A DNA stretch of 52,179 nt from Bacteroidota bacterium. Lineage in GTDB: Bacteria; Bacteroidota; Bacteroidia; Cytophagales; Microscillaceae. Where the stretch lies: assembly GCA_004292795.1 (NCBI GenBank), contig RDXI01000002.1:1-52179 (forward strand), written 5' to 3'. The first letter of the stretch is position 1. The number at the start of each line of letters is the position of its first letter. Position numbers and translations under genes: made by a program. The notes under the pieces are model-generated. The model was given only the letters and a program-made list of their open reading frames with translations, searched no databases and was not told the origin of the DNA. Below, one piece after another: positions 41,119 through 49,209 of this stretch.

Positions 41119-42123
41119 CTACAAATCTTTAGATTCTTCTACTACCTCTTTTTCAAGGTTGGGCTTGCTTGCCTCTGCTGTGGCATACGCATTGATGATG
41201 CTCTGCACAAGTCTGTGGCGCACTACGTCTTTGGCATCAAGATGCACGAAAGAAATGCCTTTCACATCTTTCAGAATACGCTGTACTTCGACCAAGCCCG
41301 ACTTTTGTTTGGGAGGCAAGTCTATTTGCGAAACGTCCCCTGTGATAATCATTTTAGAGTTGGGTCCCATACGAGTCAAAAACATCTTCATCTGCATGGG
41401 CGTTGTGTTTTGCGCTTCGTCAAGGAGTATATACGCATTGTTGAGCGTTCTACCGCGCATATAGGCAAGGGGCGCAATCTCTATAATCCGATTTTCGAGG
41501 TAATATTTGAGCTTTTCAGACTGAATCATATCATCAAGCGCGTCATAAATGGGGCGTAGGTAAGGATCGACTTTCTCCTTCAAATCACCGGGCAGGAAGC
41601 CCAAATTCTCGCCTGCCTCCACTGCGGGGCGCGTGATAATAATTTTTTTAATTTCTTTGTTCTTCAAGGCTCGCACTGCGAGGGCAACCGAGATAAAGGT
41701 CTTGCCTGTACCTGCGGGACCGAGGGCAAACACAAGGTCGTTCATTTGTGCCGCCTTCACGAGTTCTATCTGATTGGCTGTCTTGGGCTTGATGCCCACA
41801 CCCTTTGTGCCATATACCAACACATCTTTGTCCAAAGCCTCTTCTTCGGCAAGCAATTTTTCGGCACTTTCGCCGCGCAAAAGATTGCTTACATTGTCGG
41901 GAGTGATTTTACCAAATTTGTGATAGTGCAATAGCAAAGCATTGATAATCTCATTGATTTTCAATATTTCGGGGGTGGAGCCTTGTATGCGTAGCTCGTT
42001 GCCACGTGATACAATTTTGCTCTTGGGGAAAGCGTCAGAGATTTCTTTGATGTTGTGGTTTCCTATGCCAAGAAAATCTACCAACGACACATCATCATCG
42101 AGTTGAATAATTTTTTCTACCAA
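41119..42123 (-). CDS. PhoH-family ATPase (YbeZ type)
   Basis: 334 residues. An N-terminal KH-like part is followed by 'GIKPKTANQIELVKAAQMND', Walker A 'VFALGPAGTGKTFISVALAV' (135-142), 'PAVEAGENLGFLPGDLKEKV', Walker B 'NAYILLDEAQNTTPMQMKMF' and 'SKMIITGDVSQIDLPP'. YbeZ-type PhoH proteins work with the endoribonuclease YbeY in rRNA maturation and RNA quality control. ybeY is not adjacent. A -7 box lies upstream at 42164-42171. Confidence 0.92.
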   Translation of the reverse strand: MVEKIIQLDDDVSLVDFLGIGNHNIKEISDAFPKSKIVSRGNELRIQGSTPEILKINEIINALLLHYHKFGKITPDNVSNLLRGESAEKLLAEEEALDKDVLVYGTKGVGIKPKTANQIELVKAAQMNDLVFALGPAGTGKTFISVALAVRALKNKEIKKIIITRPAVEAGENLGFLPGDLKEKVDPYLRPIYDALDDMIQSEKLKYYLENRIIEIAPLAYMRGRTLNNAYILLDEAQNTTPMQMKMFLTRMGPNSKMIITGDVSQIDLPPKQKSGLVEVQRILKDVKGISFVHLDAKDVVRHRLVQSIINAYATAEASKPNLEKEVVEESKDL

Positions 42124-42163
42124 AAAAGTGAAAGGGGGTTAAGGGTGAAGTATTTGATATTTT

Positions 42164-42171
42164 CAAAATTA
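42164..42171 (-). promoter_or_regulatory. -7 box (TAATTTTG) of phoH
   Basis: Exact TAnnTTTG match on the minus strand, 40 nt before the phoH ATG. Confidence 0.55.
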
Positions 42172-42196
42172 GAACCTTTTTTCGATAATTCCAAAA

Positions 42197-42231
42197 AAAA
42201 AGACGTTCACTTTCACAGTGAACGTCTTTTT
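42197..42231 (-). terminator. terminator of the lipoprotein gene
   Basis: AAAAAGACGTTCACT / AGTGAACGTCTTTTT, a perfect 15-bp stem with a 5-nt loop and T run on both strands. Confidence 0.88.
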
Positions 42232-42249
42232 ATGCGGTAAACTTAGCAA

Positions 42250-43047
42250 TCACTTGCCAAAGCTACCACCACGAGAGCGTGAAGACGAACCTGCACGAGA
42301 AGAAGAGCGAGGAGTACGCGCCGAGCTTCCGTTGTCGTTGCTCGAAGCACGAGAGTAACGCGCAGGGTTGCTGGCTACTTTCTGCTTGAATGACGACATT
42401 TGTTGTTGTTGTTGCTTACGGTCAAAGAACGAAGGATTAGCTTTTTGTCCCGCAGGGCTATTTGTGCCATAACGACTCGCACCTGTGCCATAATAAGGCG
42501 CGTTGCGCGTAGTGGGATTGTTGCGATAATCCGAATAATGGTGATACGTATGTTGGTAAATCACAGGTGTAGGGTGCATTGCGTGCATCATAGAACTCAT
42601 GAACGCATACTGCCCGTAGAAATGCCAGAAAGACTGTCCATGGCTATCACTGCGCCATTCGCCATACTTGGGATTGTTTACGCGGTTGTTGAAGCCCGGA
42701 GGCGAGGGCAGTTTACTGACTTTGCCATCTTCAGACTTAGAGGCAAGCTCAAGCCCCATGTTGTCCAAGTTTTCAGCAAAAAAGATTTCGCTTGTCTTTG
42801 TCCATTCTGTAACCTTGCCTACAGAGTCCTTCTCTATATCTTTGAAAACTTTGTACTTGTGTTGATACAAGCCTTTGCTTTCGTCCATCTGCATATCGTG
42901 CAAGATGATAGAATAAGACTTTTCTTTGCTTAAGTCGCGCATGAGCAAATCTACAGGACTGGGTCCGTCATATTTGGGTTTCGAAGAGCCGCAAGCGGTG
43001 AATAGAAGCGCACACACTGCAAGCCCATAAAGGATTGGGGATTTCAT
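42250..43047 (-). CDS. lipoprotein with Ser/Arg-rich tail, unknown
   Basis: 265 residues. Lipoprotein signal 'MKSPILYGLAVCALLFTACG', with the lipid Cys followed by 'SSKPKYDG'. The middle (about 35-150) is mixed alpha/beta ('YSIILHDMQMDESKGLYQHK', 'GEWRSDSHGQSFWHFYGQYA'). A His/Tyr-rich stretch follows ('VIYQHTYHHYSDY'), then from about 195 a low-complexity Gln/Ser/Arg tail ending 'SRSRGGSFGK'. It lies downstream of DUF4178 across a purine repeat. In other bacteria DUF4178 genes neighbour envelope genes of unknown role. Function unknown. Confidence 0.75.
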   Translation of the reverse strand: MKSPILYGLAVCALLFTACGSSKPKYDGPSPVDLLMRDLSKEKSYSIILHDMQMDESKGLYQHKYKVFKDIEKDSVGKVTEWTKTSEIFFAENLDNMGLELASKSEDGKVSKLPSPPGFNNRVNNPKYGEWRSDSHGQSFWHFYGQYAFMSSMMHAMHPTPVIYQHTYHHYSDYRNNPTTRNAPYYGTGASRYGTNSPAGQKANPSFFDRKQQQQQMSSFKQKVASNPARYSRASSNDNGSSARTPRSSSRAGSSSRSRGGSFGK

Positions 43048-43080
43048 GTTTATTGTTGAAAGATTGATTATTGAAAAAAG

Positions 43081-43127
43081 GTATAGGGGTGGAAAGGTGG
43101 AAGGGTAGAAAGGTGGAGGGGTATTGG
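43081..43127. repeat. purine-tract repeat (polypurine family)
   Basis: Near-repeats GGGGTGGAAAGGTGGAAGGG and TAGAAAGGTGGAGGGGTATT, G/A-only apart from scattered T. Same word GGGTAGAAAGGT as at 6723 and, in complement, about 33160. Located between DUF4178 and the lipoprotein gene. Confidence 0.7.
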
Positions 43128-43155
43128 GGTAGCCTAACTCGACCTGACTAACCTA

Positions 43156-43704
43156 TTATGGCATGATGATATTGGAAAATTCGTATTCGTTTACTTCAAC
43201 ACCTACCGAAGCCGTAAACTCTTCTTCGCCCCATTGTTCGATGGTCATTAGTTTTTTTTCATCTTTGGTAGCATACGCCCAAGATACGAGTTCTGTCCAT
43301 TCCGTTTGTCCATTGGCGCGTTGATAACCAATGTTTTCGGCTTGCCTGTAGTATGTTTCTCCTTCAAACTGTATGCGCATGGGAGGCGTGCCTTTTTGCA
43401 GGGCAGTGTCCAACACATCTTCGGGAAGGTCGTGAATTTTGATAGAACGGTTGAGCGTGCAATACAAATCCCCATCTTCCTCTACATACAAGAAAAAAGT
43501 GTCCTTGCCTTCTTGAATTTGAAATTCATCAGCAAAGTGGTCGTTGCCCCAATCATATTCGTAAGACGCTGTTACTTGCCACGTTCTAAAGTCATAGTCG
43601 ATAAACGAACCTATGCGCAATTGATTGAGGCGTACATTCGTGGGGTCGTACTTATAGCGATTTTCGTCTTCGTCTTTCTTTTTCTTATTAAACCAGTTGA
43701 ACAT
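43156..43704 (-). CDS. DUF4178-domain protein
   Basis: 182 residues, no signal peptide. 'LNQLRIGSFIDYDFRTWQVT', 'YEYDWGNDHFADEFQIQEGK', 'FFLYVEEDGDLYCTLNRSIK' and 'LVSWAYATKDEKKLMTIEQW' follow the DUF4178 pattern, a small beta-rich cytosolic domain often next to membrane-remodelling or polyamine genes. The first 15 residues are Lys-rich. It is the first gene of a probable operon with the lipoprotein. A -7 box is at 43725-43732. Confidence 0.78.
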   Translation of the reverse strand: MFNWFNKKKKDEDENRYKYDPTNVRLNQLRIGSFIDYDFRTWQVTASYEYDWGNDHFADEFQIQEGKDTFFLYVEEDGDLYCTLNRSIKIHDLPEDVLDTALQKGTPPMRIQFEGETYYRQAENIGYQRANGQTEWTELVSWAYATKDEKKLMTIEQWGEEEFTASVGVEVNEYEFSNIIMP

Positions 43705-43724
43705 AGTAGTAGGGTTTCGTTATA

Positions 43725-43732
43725 CAAAGATA
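43725..43732 (-). promoter_or_regulatory. -7 box (TATCTTTG) of the DUF4178 gene
   Basis: Exact TAnnTTTG match on the minus strand, 20 nt before the ATG at 43704. Confidence 0.58.
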
Positions 43733-43834
43733 CGAATTTTTTAATTAAAATGTTCAGATTTGCAAAAAAATCGTAATCTTTCCTATAAGTTGTGTGGAAA
43801 TCGTATATCTTACAAGCACACTTATTTTATAGCT

Positions 43835-44992
43835 ATGTTTTTCCTATTCGCTTGGCGCAATGTTTGGCGCAATCCTTCGCGTACTGCGGGCTTGGTCTTG
43901 AGCCTTGCCTTGAGTGTGGCGGGCTTGTGGGCATTGGGCGCGTTGGTGCGTGGATTGAACGAACAGCGTTTGAAGGAAAGATTGCAAACTTCGTTAGGGC
44001 ATCTGAAACTTACCTCTCCGCGTTTTTTGAGTCATAAACCTTTGCAAGCCTATTGGTTGTTTGATAGCCTTGCCCGCCAAAAGGTAACCGCTATGCCTAT
44101 CATTTCTGCCTACGCTCCGCGTTTGAATGTGCGGGCTTCTATGCAAAAAGGCAGGCAAGGCTATATGCTTGATGTCTATGGCGTGCAACCCACGATTGAA
44201 AAAAGCGTGTTGTCTTTGTTTGCCCACGTCAGGCAAGGCGCGTATTTGACCAAAAAAAGCAGGCAAGAAGCAGTGATAGGCAAGGAATTAGCGCGTGCAA
44301 GCGGGCTTCGAGTGGGCGATAGTTTGCTTTTGTCCTTGCCTGCCCCGCTCAAGGTGTGCGTGGTGGGCGTGTATGATGTGCCAAACCTCGACTTTTCCAA
44401 AACGCATATTTTTGTGCCTTACGAAACCTTGCGAACCGCTTTAGCCTTGCCTGCTGATGCGTGTCATCAACTTTTGCTCAAAATACAAGACGCGAACCAA
44501 ACTAAAGAAGCACAAAATAGCTTAAAAAAAGCCTTTCCTACGCTTTGGGTGCGCACTTGGCAAGAAACCGCTCCCGACCTTGCCTACATACACACCTTGA
44601 CGAGTTTTTTCTTGGCGGTCTTGGTTTTGGTCGTAAGCTGTTTGTTGGGTGCTTTGCAATATATCTTGTTGCAAATGAATTGGCAAGAACGCCTCATCGA
44701 ATGGCAAAGATTGCGTGCTTGGGGACTGACACAGGGCGAACTTTGGCGCGTGTGGGCTATGGAAGTGTTGTTGATGTTGGCAGTGGGTTTGTTGGCGGGA
44801 AGTGCAATAGGCGGAAGCGTGTTATGGATTTTGTCCCAAAAAGGCATCGATTTGGCGTGGTTTGCTGATGGGTTAGGCAAGATGGGCTACGCTACTCAAG
44901 TCTTGCCTGTAGTTTTGTGGCAAGATTGGGCTATGATAGTGGCTTTTTTCGCCCTCCTGCCTTGCCTACAAGTAGCGTGGAAATTCAAATAA
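43835..44992 (+). CDS. FtsX/LolE-like ABC-transporter permease
   Basis: 385 residues from the ATG at 43835 ('MFFLFAWRNVWRNPSRTAGL'), the normal beginning of MacB/FtsX permeases; the longer frame adds 25 non-conserved residues. One N-terminal helix, a periplasmic domain (about 45-250, 'EAVIGKELARASGLRVGDSL'), then three C-terminal helices ('FFLAVLVLVVSCLLGALQYI', 'EVLLMLAVGLLAGSAIGGSV', 'WAMIVAFFALLPCLQVAW'). 'WQRLRAWGLTQGELWRVWAM' is the cytosolic coupling helix. No ATP-binding gene is adjacent, so its partner is elsewhere. Lipoprotein or lipid export is likely. Confidence 0.85.
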   Translation: MFFLFAWRNVWRNPSRTAGLVLSLALSVAGLWALGALVRGLNEQRLKERLQTSLGHLKLTSPRFLSHKPLQAYWLFDSLARQKVTAMPIISAYAPRLNVRASMQKGRQGYMLDVYGVQPTIEKSVLSLFAHVRQGAYLTKKSRQEAVIGKELARASGLRVGDSLLLSLPAPLKVCVVGVYDVPNLDFSKTHIFVPYETLRTALALPADACHQLLLKIQDANQTKEAQNSLKKAFPTLWVRTWQETAPDLAYIHTLTSFFLAVLVLVVSCLLGALQYILLQMNWQERLIEWQRLRAWGLTQGELWRVWAMEVLLMLAVGLLAGSAIGGSVLWILSQKGIDLAWFADGLGKMGYATQVLPVVLWQDWAMIVAFFALLPCLQVAWKFK

Positions 44993-45090
44993 ACGCCACT
45001 TGCGCCACATAATACATTGAGGCTTGTGTCCCACAAACTACGGCAGGCAAAAGTACAAAAACGTATTTTTCGCTTTTGGCGGTTTTTGGT

Positions 45091-45098
45091 TATATTTG
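45091..45098 (+). promoter_or_regulatory. -7 box (TATATTTG) of the TPR gene
   Basis: Exact TAnnTTTG match 24 nt before the ATG at 45123. It rejects an in-frame ATG at 45024. Confidence 0.6.
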
Positions 45099-45122
45099 CG
45101 TCATACATCTTGCCTACGCGCT

Positions 45123-46133
45123 ATGACTGAAAACGAACTTACCCACTTGCAAACGCATTTGCAACAACTGCTCAACAAACAAAACTATGCCGACCTTTTC
45201 AAAGAGTTGGCGAAATGCTCTTTTCTGCAAGGGTATATGACTTTTTATCTCGAATTTACAGGAGGTTCTTTCAAAACAGACGCGCTCTTTGTGCAACGTT
45301 TCAAGACCTTTTTAAACGGTGCTTTTGAGGAAGAACGCGAAAAACTGCACATACAGTTAGACGAAACTATTTTGAAAAAGGAGCAAGAAAAGGCTCGTTT
45401 GGACAAGGAAATAAGCGAAAAGAAAAAAATCGTAGAAGCCCTGAACCAACAAATAGCCGAAGCGAAAACTCAACTTGCCTCCTTGCCTGCCTCATATAGC
45501 GTGAACGAAGCATCGAAAAATTTATCTGCTGCTATATCGGACAATGAAGTAGAGGCACAGGCGTGGTTTTGGAAATCAAAAACTTTGCCTAATCATAGCG
45601 ATAAAATCCTTGTCTATGACAAAGCCATAGCCTGCAAACCTGATTTTGCAGAGGCCTATTTTTGGCGTGGAAAGGTAAAAAAGGCATTGCGTAAACACCA
45701 AGAAGCTATAACAGATTTTACCAAAGCTATTGAATACAAACCCGACTTTGCAGAAGCCTATTTTGAAAGAGGATGTACAAAAAGCATATATTTATCACGA
45801 TACCAAGAAAGTTTAGCAGATTTTACTCAAGCTATTTTAATAAATCCAAAACATGGTAATGCCTATTTTTCTCGTGGTTTAGCAAAACAAAATTTGACTA
45901 TGTATCAAGAAGCTATAATAGATTACCAGCAACACTTACAAATACGAAAAACTGATTCTACGGCTTGGGAAGGTATTGCTGAATGTTACAGTATGCTCCA
46001 AGACAAACAAAACACTTTGAAATACTTAGCTGAAGCTATCAAATTATATCCAAACTACAAACAACAAAGCAAGAAAAACGAAAACTTCGAATGGCTTTGG
46101 GAAGATACGGACTTCAAGCGGTTGGTGGGCTAA
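45123..46133 (+). CDS. coiled-coil and TPR-repeat protein
   Basis: 336 residues from 'MTENELTHLQTHLQQLLNKQ'. A charged coiled coil spans about 70-125 ('EKARLDKEISEKKKIVEALN'). From about 155 TPR repeats follow: 'KPDFAEAYFWRGKVKKALRK', 'YKPDFAEAYFERGCTKSIYL', 'NPKHGNAYFSRGLAKQNLTM' and 'STAWEGIAECYSMLQDKQNT'. The N-terminal about 65 residues may form an effector-like helical domain. Such proteins are scaffolds; no partner is obvious. A 24-bp hairpin begins at the base after the stop. Confidence 0.82.
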   Translation: MTENELTHLQTHLQQLLNKQNYADLFKELAKCSFLQGYMTFYLEFTGGSFKTDALFVQRFKTFLNGAFEEEREKLHIQLDETILKKEQEKARLDKEISEKKKIVEALNQQIAEAKTQLASLPASYSVNEASKNLSAAISDNEVEAQAWFWKSKTLPNHSDKILVYDKAIACKPDFAEAYFWRGKVKKALRKHQEAITDFTKAIEYKPDFAEAYFERGCTKSIYLSRYQESLADFTQAILINPKHGNAYFSRGLAKQNLTMYQEAIIDYQQHLQIRKTDSTAWEGIAECYSMLQDKQNTLKYLAEAIKLYPNYKQQSKKNENFEWLWEDTDFKRLVG

Positions 46134-46194
46134 CTGTAGCGTAGGCTTCAGCCTGCGGTTAGACAATGTGCGCAGGCTGAAGCCCACGCTACAG
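46134..46194. repeat. 24-bp perfect-type inverted repeat, TGTAGC family
   Basis: The arms at 46134-46157 and 46171-46194 (CTGTAGCGTAGGCTTCAGCC...) are complementary with one mismatch; the loop is 13 nt. It is related by its TGTAGCG ends to the elements at 27395-27738 and is GC-rich, so it may also end TPR transcription. It lies about 95 bp before the reverse-transcriptase gene. Confidence 0.85.
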
Positions 46195-46242
46195 ATTTTA
46201 AAAAACTGCAATATTTTCTACCCAAAACGATAGTTTTTTCAA

Positions 46243-46250
46243 TATTTTTG
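46243..46250 (+). promoter_or_regulatory. -7 box (TATTTTTG) of the reverse-transcriptase gene
   Basis: Exact TAnnTTTG match 37 nt before the ATG. Transcription from here would not include the upstream hairpin. Confidence 0.6.
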
Positions 46251-46287
46251 CCTATCTTTATAGCCCGAAAGCTTACCTTTTCAATCT

Positions 46288-47673
46288 ATGGCAAACCAAA
46301 ACGACTCTGAAAATTGGCGCGAAGAGCTAAAAAGGCTCGGCAAAGAATACTTCATTATTCAAGAGATGCTCCGAACAGGCTTCTTGAAGCTAACCCCCGA
46401 AGACATCGCGCTCTACAAAACAAAGATTAAAGAACTCAATGATGTGAATGGCGAAATATACCGCCTAAGCCACGAATTGCGCGGTATTGAGGACATTACG
46501 CCCTTGATTGAGGAAATTCGCAAGAACCGCATTGCGCGGGTAAAGGCGGAACGCATCATCAAAAAGGCAGAACGCGCCAAAACACTTGAGGAACATAAAC
46601 GAACTATCAGCGAGAAGCAAAAAAGTAAACCTAACTTTTTAGGCGAAAAATTTGCTTCGAAGCTCAAGTTCGAAGGCGGAGATGCAGGCAAGTTGCAAGC
46701 GTCTGGCTTGCCTACCCTGAACGACCTACACGACCTAAGCCAAGCTACAGGCATCTCGCGGGAGCGTTTGCAGTGGCTTTGTTATCATAGGCAAGCCGCC
46801 ACGATTGACCATTACACGCGCTTCCAAATCCCGAAACGCAAAGGTGGAATGCGCAGTATCTCCTCGCCTAAGCCCCAAATGCGCCTCGCGCAAAGTTGGG
46901 TGTTGGATAACATATTGAGCAAATTACCCATTCACGACTCGGCTGTGGCTTTCCGCGAAGGTAAGTCTATTGTGGATAACGCGAACTTTCACGCGGGAAA
47001 CGCGCTGTTGGTTCGTTTGGATTTGAAAGATTTTTTTCCTTCGGTTCGCTTTCATCGCATCAAAGGGCTTTTCACGTCCTTTGGCTATAACTATGGCATT
47101 GCCACTGTTTTCGCGCTTCTTTGCACAGACGCGGCACGCATAGGCGCGAAACTGAACGATAAACAATATTTTGTGGCATTGGGCGACCGCTACCTGCCAC
47201 AAGGCGCGTGTACCTCGCCTATGCTTACGAACCTGATTTGCAGAGGGTTAGACAATCGCCTTACGAAATTATGCGCTTCGTTGGGTTGGCGTTATACGCG
47301 CTATGCTGACGACCTTGTTTTTTCGCATGAAGACGAACAAGCCGACCTCAAAAAACTATTGGGTTTGGTAAAAAAGATTATCAAAGAAGAAACCTTTGAA
47401 GTAAACGAAGAAAAAACGCTTGTGATGCGCCCACATCAACGCCAAACCGTTACAGGCATAGTGATAAATGATGGCAAATTGCGCCTTTCGAGGCGAGATG
47501 TCCGCAATTTTCGAGCTTTCCTACACCAATACACGCTCAAAGGCGCGGAAGCCATGAGCCAACGATTAGGCAAGGACGCTACACAATACGCCAAAGGTTA
47601 TCTTGCCTTCATGCGCATGGTAAACCCCGAACAAGCCGATAAGTTCGTACAAGAATATGCTTGGCTTGCCTGA
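46288..47673 (+). CDS. retron-like reverse transcriptase with N-terminal extension
   Basis: 461 residues. The RT domain starts about 142 ('LPTLNDLHDLSQATGISRER') and contains 'RFQIPKRKGGMRSISSPKP', the retron NAxxH-type motif 'NANFH' (231-235), 'RLDLKDFFPSVRFHRI', 'LPQGACTSPMLTNLICRGLD' (305-311), the catalytic 'YTRYADDLVFS' (YADD 339-342) and the retron VTG motif 'TVTGIVIND' (388-390). These place it near retron RTs rather than group II introns (no maturase). The first about 140 residues are highly charged and helical, unlike minimal retron RTs. No msr-msd was identified; the upstream hairpin is the only structure. Confidence 0.88.
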   Translation: MANQNDSENWREELKRLGKEYFIIQEMLRTGFLKLTPEDIALYKTKIKELNDVNGEIYRLSHELRGIEDITPLIEEIRKNRIARVKAERIIKKAERAKTLEEHKRTISEKQKSKPNFLGEKFASKLKFEGGDAGKLQASGLPTLNDLHDLSQATGISRERLQWLCYHRQAATIDHYTRFQIPKRKGGMRSISSPKPQMRLAQSWVLDNILSKLPIHDSAVAFREGKSIVDNANFHAGNALLVRLDLKDFFPSVRFHRIKGLFTSFGYNYGIATVFALLCTDAARIGAKLNDKQYFVALGDRYLPQGACTSPMLTNLICRGLDNRLTKLCASLGWRYTRYADDLVFSHEDEQADLKKLLGLVKKIIKEETFEVNEEKTLVMRPHQRQTVTGIVINDGKLRLSRRDVRNFRAFLHQYTLKGAEAMSQRLGKDATQYAKGYLAFMRMVNPEQADKFVQEYAWLA

Positions 47674-47699
47674 TAATTTCATATTTTTTACCTTTTTCT

Positions 47700-47722
47700 C
47701 CTCCCTCCAAAATGGAGGGAGG
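47700..47722. terminator. perfect 10-bp hairpin after the reverse-transcriptase gene
   Basis: CCTCCCTCCA / TGGAGGGAGG with a 3-nt loop, preceded by a T run. Probably a terminator or processing site; on the + strand there is no T run behind it, so its role is uncertain. Confidence 0.55.
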
Positions 47723-47737
47723 CAAGAAAAAAACAAA

Positions 47738-47770
47738 AAATCCTTTCTTACAGTGCGTAGGAAAGGATTT
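47738..47770 (-). terminator. terminator of rpmH
   Basis: AAATCCTTTCTTAC pairs with GTAGGAAAGGATTT (one G-T), 5-nt loop; on the minus strand it is followed by a T run. Confidence 0.85.
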
Positions 47771-47789
47771 ATGTCGTAATAAAGTCATG

Positions 47790-47942
47790 TTAGAAACGTT
47801 TTTCGTCAGATACAGTAAGGCGTTTACGACCTTTTTTGCGACGATTGGCTAATACGCGACGACCATTTTTGGTAGCCATACGCTCACGAAAACCATGTTT
47901 ATTTCTACGCTTACGATTCGAGGGTTGGTAGGTTCTTTTCAT
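47790..47942 (-). CDS. rpmH: 50S ribosomal protein L34
   Basis: 50 residues, too short for many gene finders. '[20 protein letters not shown]', '[20 protein letters not shown]' and the end '[10 protein letters not shown]' are textbook L34. A promoter box TACTTTTG lies at 47967-47974 and a strong terminator follows. In many bacteria rpmH stands beside rnpA and dnaA; here its neighbours are the reverse transcriptase and a DnaJ pair. Confidence 0.96.
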   Translation of the reverse strand: MKRTYQPSNRKRRNKHGFRERMATKNGRRVLANRRKKGRKRLTVSDEKRF

Positions 47943-47966
47943 TTCAATATCAAATTTTTAGGACTG

Positions 47967-47974
47967 CAAAAGTA
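47967..47974 (-). promoter_or_regulatory. -7 box (TACTTTTG) of rpmH
   Basis: Exact TAnnTTTG match on the minus strand, 24 nt before the rpmH ATG. Confidence 0.6.
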
Positions 47975-47985
47975 CGGCGTATTTT

Positions 47986-48495
47986 TCAAACTCCCAAATT
48001 TTTTTCCAAAAGTGCGCAATAATAGGCGTATTTTTCTTGAGAAATGCCCAACCGCGCCAACCAATTCGCAAAATAAGCCGTAAGTTCCGCACTGCGCGGG
48101 TGTGTGCTTTTGTGGTATCGTTCAAAGTCTTTGCAGTTTTGGATTTTGTCCGCCACAAGCATTTGATTGACTTCTTCCAATGGACTCAAGCGTATTTCTT
48201 CTATGTGCGCTACTTGCCTACGCGACAGGTATTGATTGGCTATATTGCGGTACTCCATGACCAACAGCATCACACGGCTGTCTATTTTCGAATACGCTAT
48301 ATTACTATAGCTACTTTGCAAGGCTTCATCACTTTGAAAAATGGGGTGCAGGCAATAGGCACGCTTTGCCCAATCGCTTGCCTGCTCTTGTTCCATGATG
48401 AGTAGCCCCTCTCGAATGTGCTGTATCAAAGGCATTTGGCTACGTTGGGCTACTTGCGTGCCATAATATGCTTGTATGATGTCAAACTCAAACAT
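47986..48495 (-). CDS. protein of unknown function paired with a DnaJ-domain protein
   Basis: 169 residues, soluble. Conserved-looking stretches are 'MPLIQHIREGLLIMEQEQ', 'DWAKRAYCLHPIFQSDEALQ' and 'LEEVNQMLVADKIQNCKDFE'. The His/Asp pattern recalls HD-type hydrolases, but a full HD signature is not evident, so I leave it unnamed. The start lies 8 nt inside the DnaJ gene's end, so the two are translationally coupled. Confidence 0.7.
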   Translation of the reverse strand: MFEFDIIQAYYGTQVAQRSQMPLIQHIREGLLIMEQEQASDWAKRAYCLHPIFQSDEALQSSYSNIAYSKIDSRVMLLVMEYRNIANQYLSRRQVAHIEEIRLSPLEEVNQMLVADKIQNCKDFERYHKSTHPRSAELTAYFANWLARLGISQEKYAYYCALLEKNLGV

Positions 48496-49111
48496 TGTGC
48501 TTTTTCTTAAAATATTCGTAGGCTACGTTGAGTTTGGTAGCAATATTTTCGGCATATTTCTTTTTGTCTTCGTCTTGAAATTTATCGGGGTGATATTTTT
48601 TCATCAATGCCTTGTAGCTCGCCTTGATGTCGTCAAAGGTCGCGCCCTCTTTCAGTTCCAATACTTCGAGGTGCTTTTTCTCCTCGACAGATATAGTTTG
48701 TTTGGCAAAGTCATCAAACGAAGAAGAAGACGAACTTTGGCTGTTGTCGTTGCGGTATTTTTGGTATTGCCTGTGGCTCCAGTCGCCTGTGCCTTTGCCA
48801 TATTTTTCTTCGTGTTCTTTGGCGCGGTCTTCAAATTTTTGGAAGTACGCATCAAATTTATCGAAGGCACTGTTCGACTTGGGTTCGTACTTGTACTTGT
48901 ATTGTTCGTAGGTTTGCGAGGGGTTTTGTTGGTACGCGCTATGTGCTTGCCTGAATTTCACTTTTTCTTCAGGACTCAGCCCCAAGTCATTCATCAACGT
49001 TTCCACATCGAGGTTTTGTTTTCCTGTGAGATTGTAGTTGCCCAATAAGCGTTTGACAGTGGGGTCTTCGGCTATGGCTTGAAAAATCTCCAAAAGCATT
49101 TTGGTTATCAT
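48488..49111 (-). CDS. C-terminal J-domain protein
   Basis: 207 residues. The J domain is at the C-terminus (about 142-205): 'KEGATFDDIKASYKALMKKY' then 'HPDKFQDEDKKKYAENIATK'. HPD is at the expected place, so DnaK stimulation is likely. The N-terminal 140 residues are helical and charged with a Ser-rich stretch ('RNDNSQSSSSSSFDDFAKQT') and no zinc fingers or client-binding domain of DnaJ/CbpA, so it is a class C J-protein with a specific target. The neighbouring unknown is a candidate client. Confidence 0.88.
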   Translation of the reverse strand: MITKMLLEIFQAIAEDPTVKRLLGNYNLTGKQNLDVETLMNDLGLSPEEKVKFRQAHSAYQQNPSQTYEQYKYKYEPKSNSAFDKFDAYFQKFEDRAKEHEEKYGKGTGDWSHRQYQKYRNDNSQSSSSSSFDDFAKQTISVEEKKHLEVLELKEGATFDDIKASYKALMKKYHPDKFQDEDKKKYAENIATKLNVAYEYFKKKHNV

Positions 49112-49133
49112 ACATTTTCAATGGTTAATTGTT

Positions 49134-49168
49134 AAAAAAAGGCTTGCGAAGCAATGCCTCAACAAGCC
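49134..49168 (-). terminator. probable terminator of the thioredoxin-like gene
   Basis: GGCTTG / CAAGCC enclose a 16-nt loop; a seven-T run follows on the minus strand. Confidence 0.6.
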
Positions 49169-49209
49169 GTTGCCCTTCGAGTAGGAAAGGAGTTTATTTC
49201 TTAGATTTT

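Noticed and set aside
46134-46287. Possible retron msr-msd upstream of the reverse transcriptase
   Set aside because: The only structure is one GC-rich 24-bp hairpin belonging to a repeat family seen elsewhere in the window, and the promoter box lies downstream of it. No a1/a2 flanks or branching G were recognised.
47986-48495. HD-domain phosphohydrolase assignment
   Set aside because: Some His/Asp spacing is suggestive, but no complete HxnHDxnD signature could be traced.
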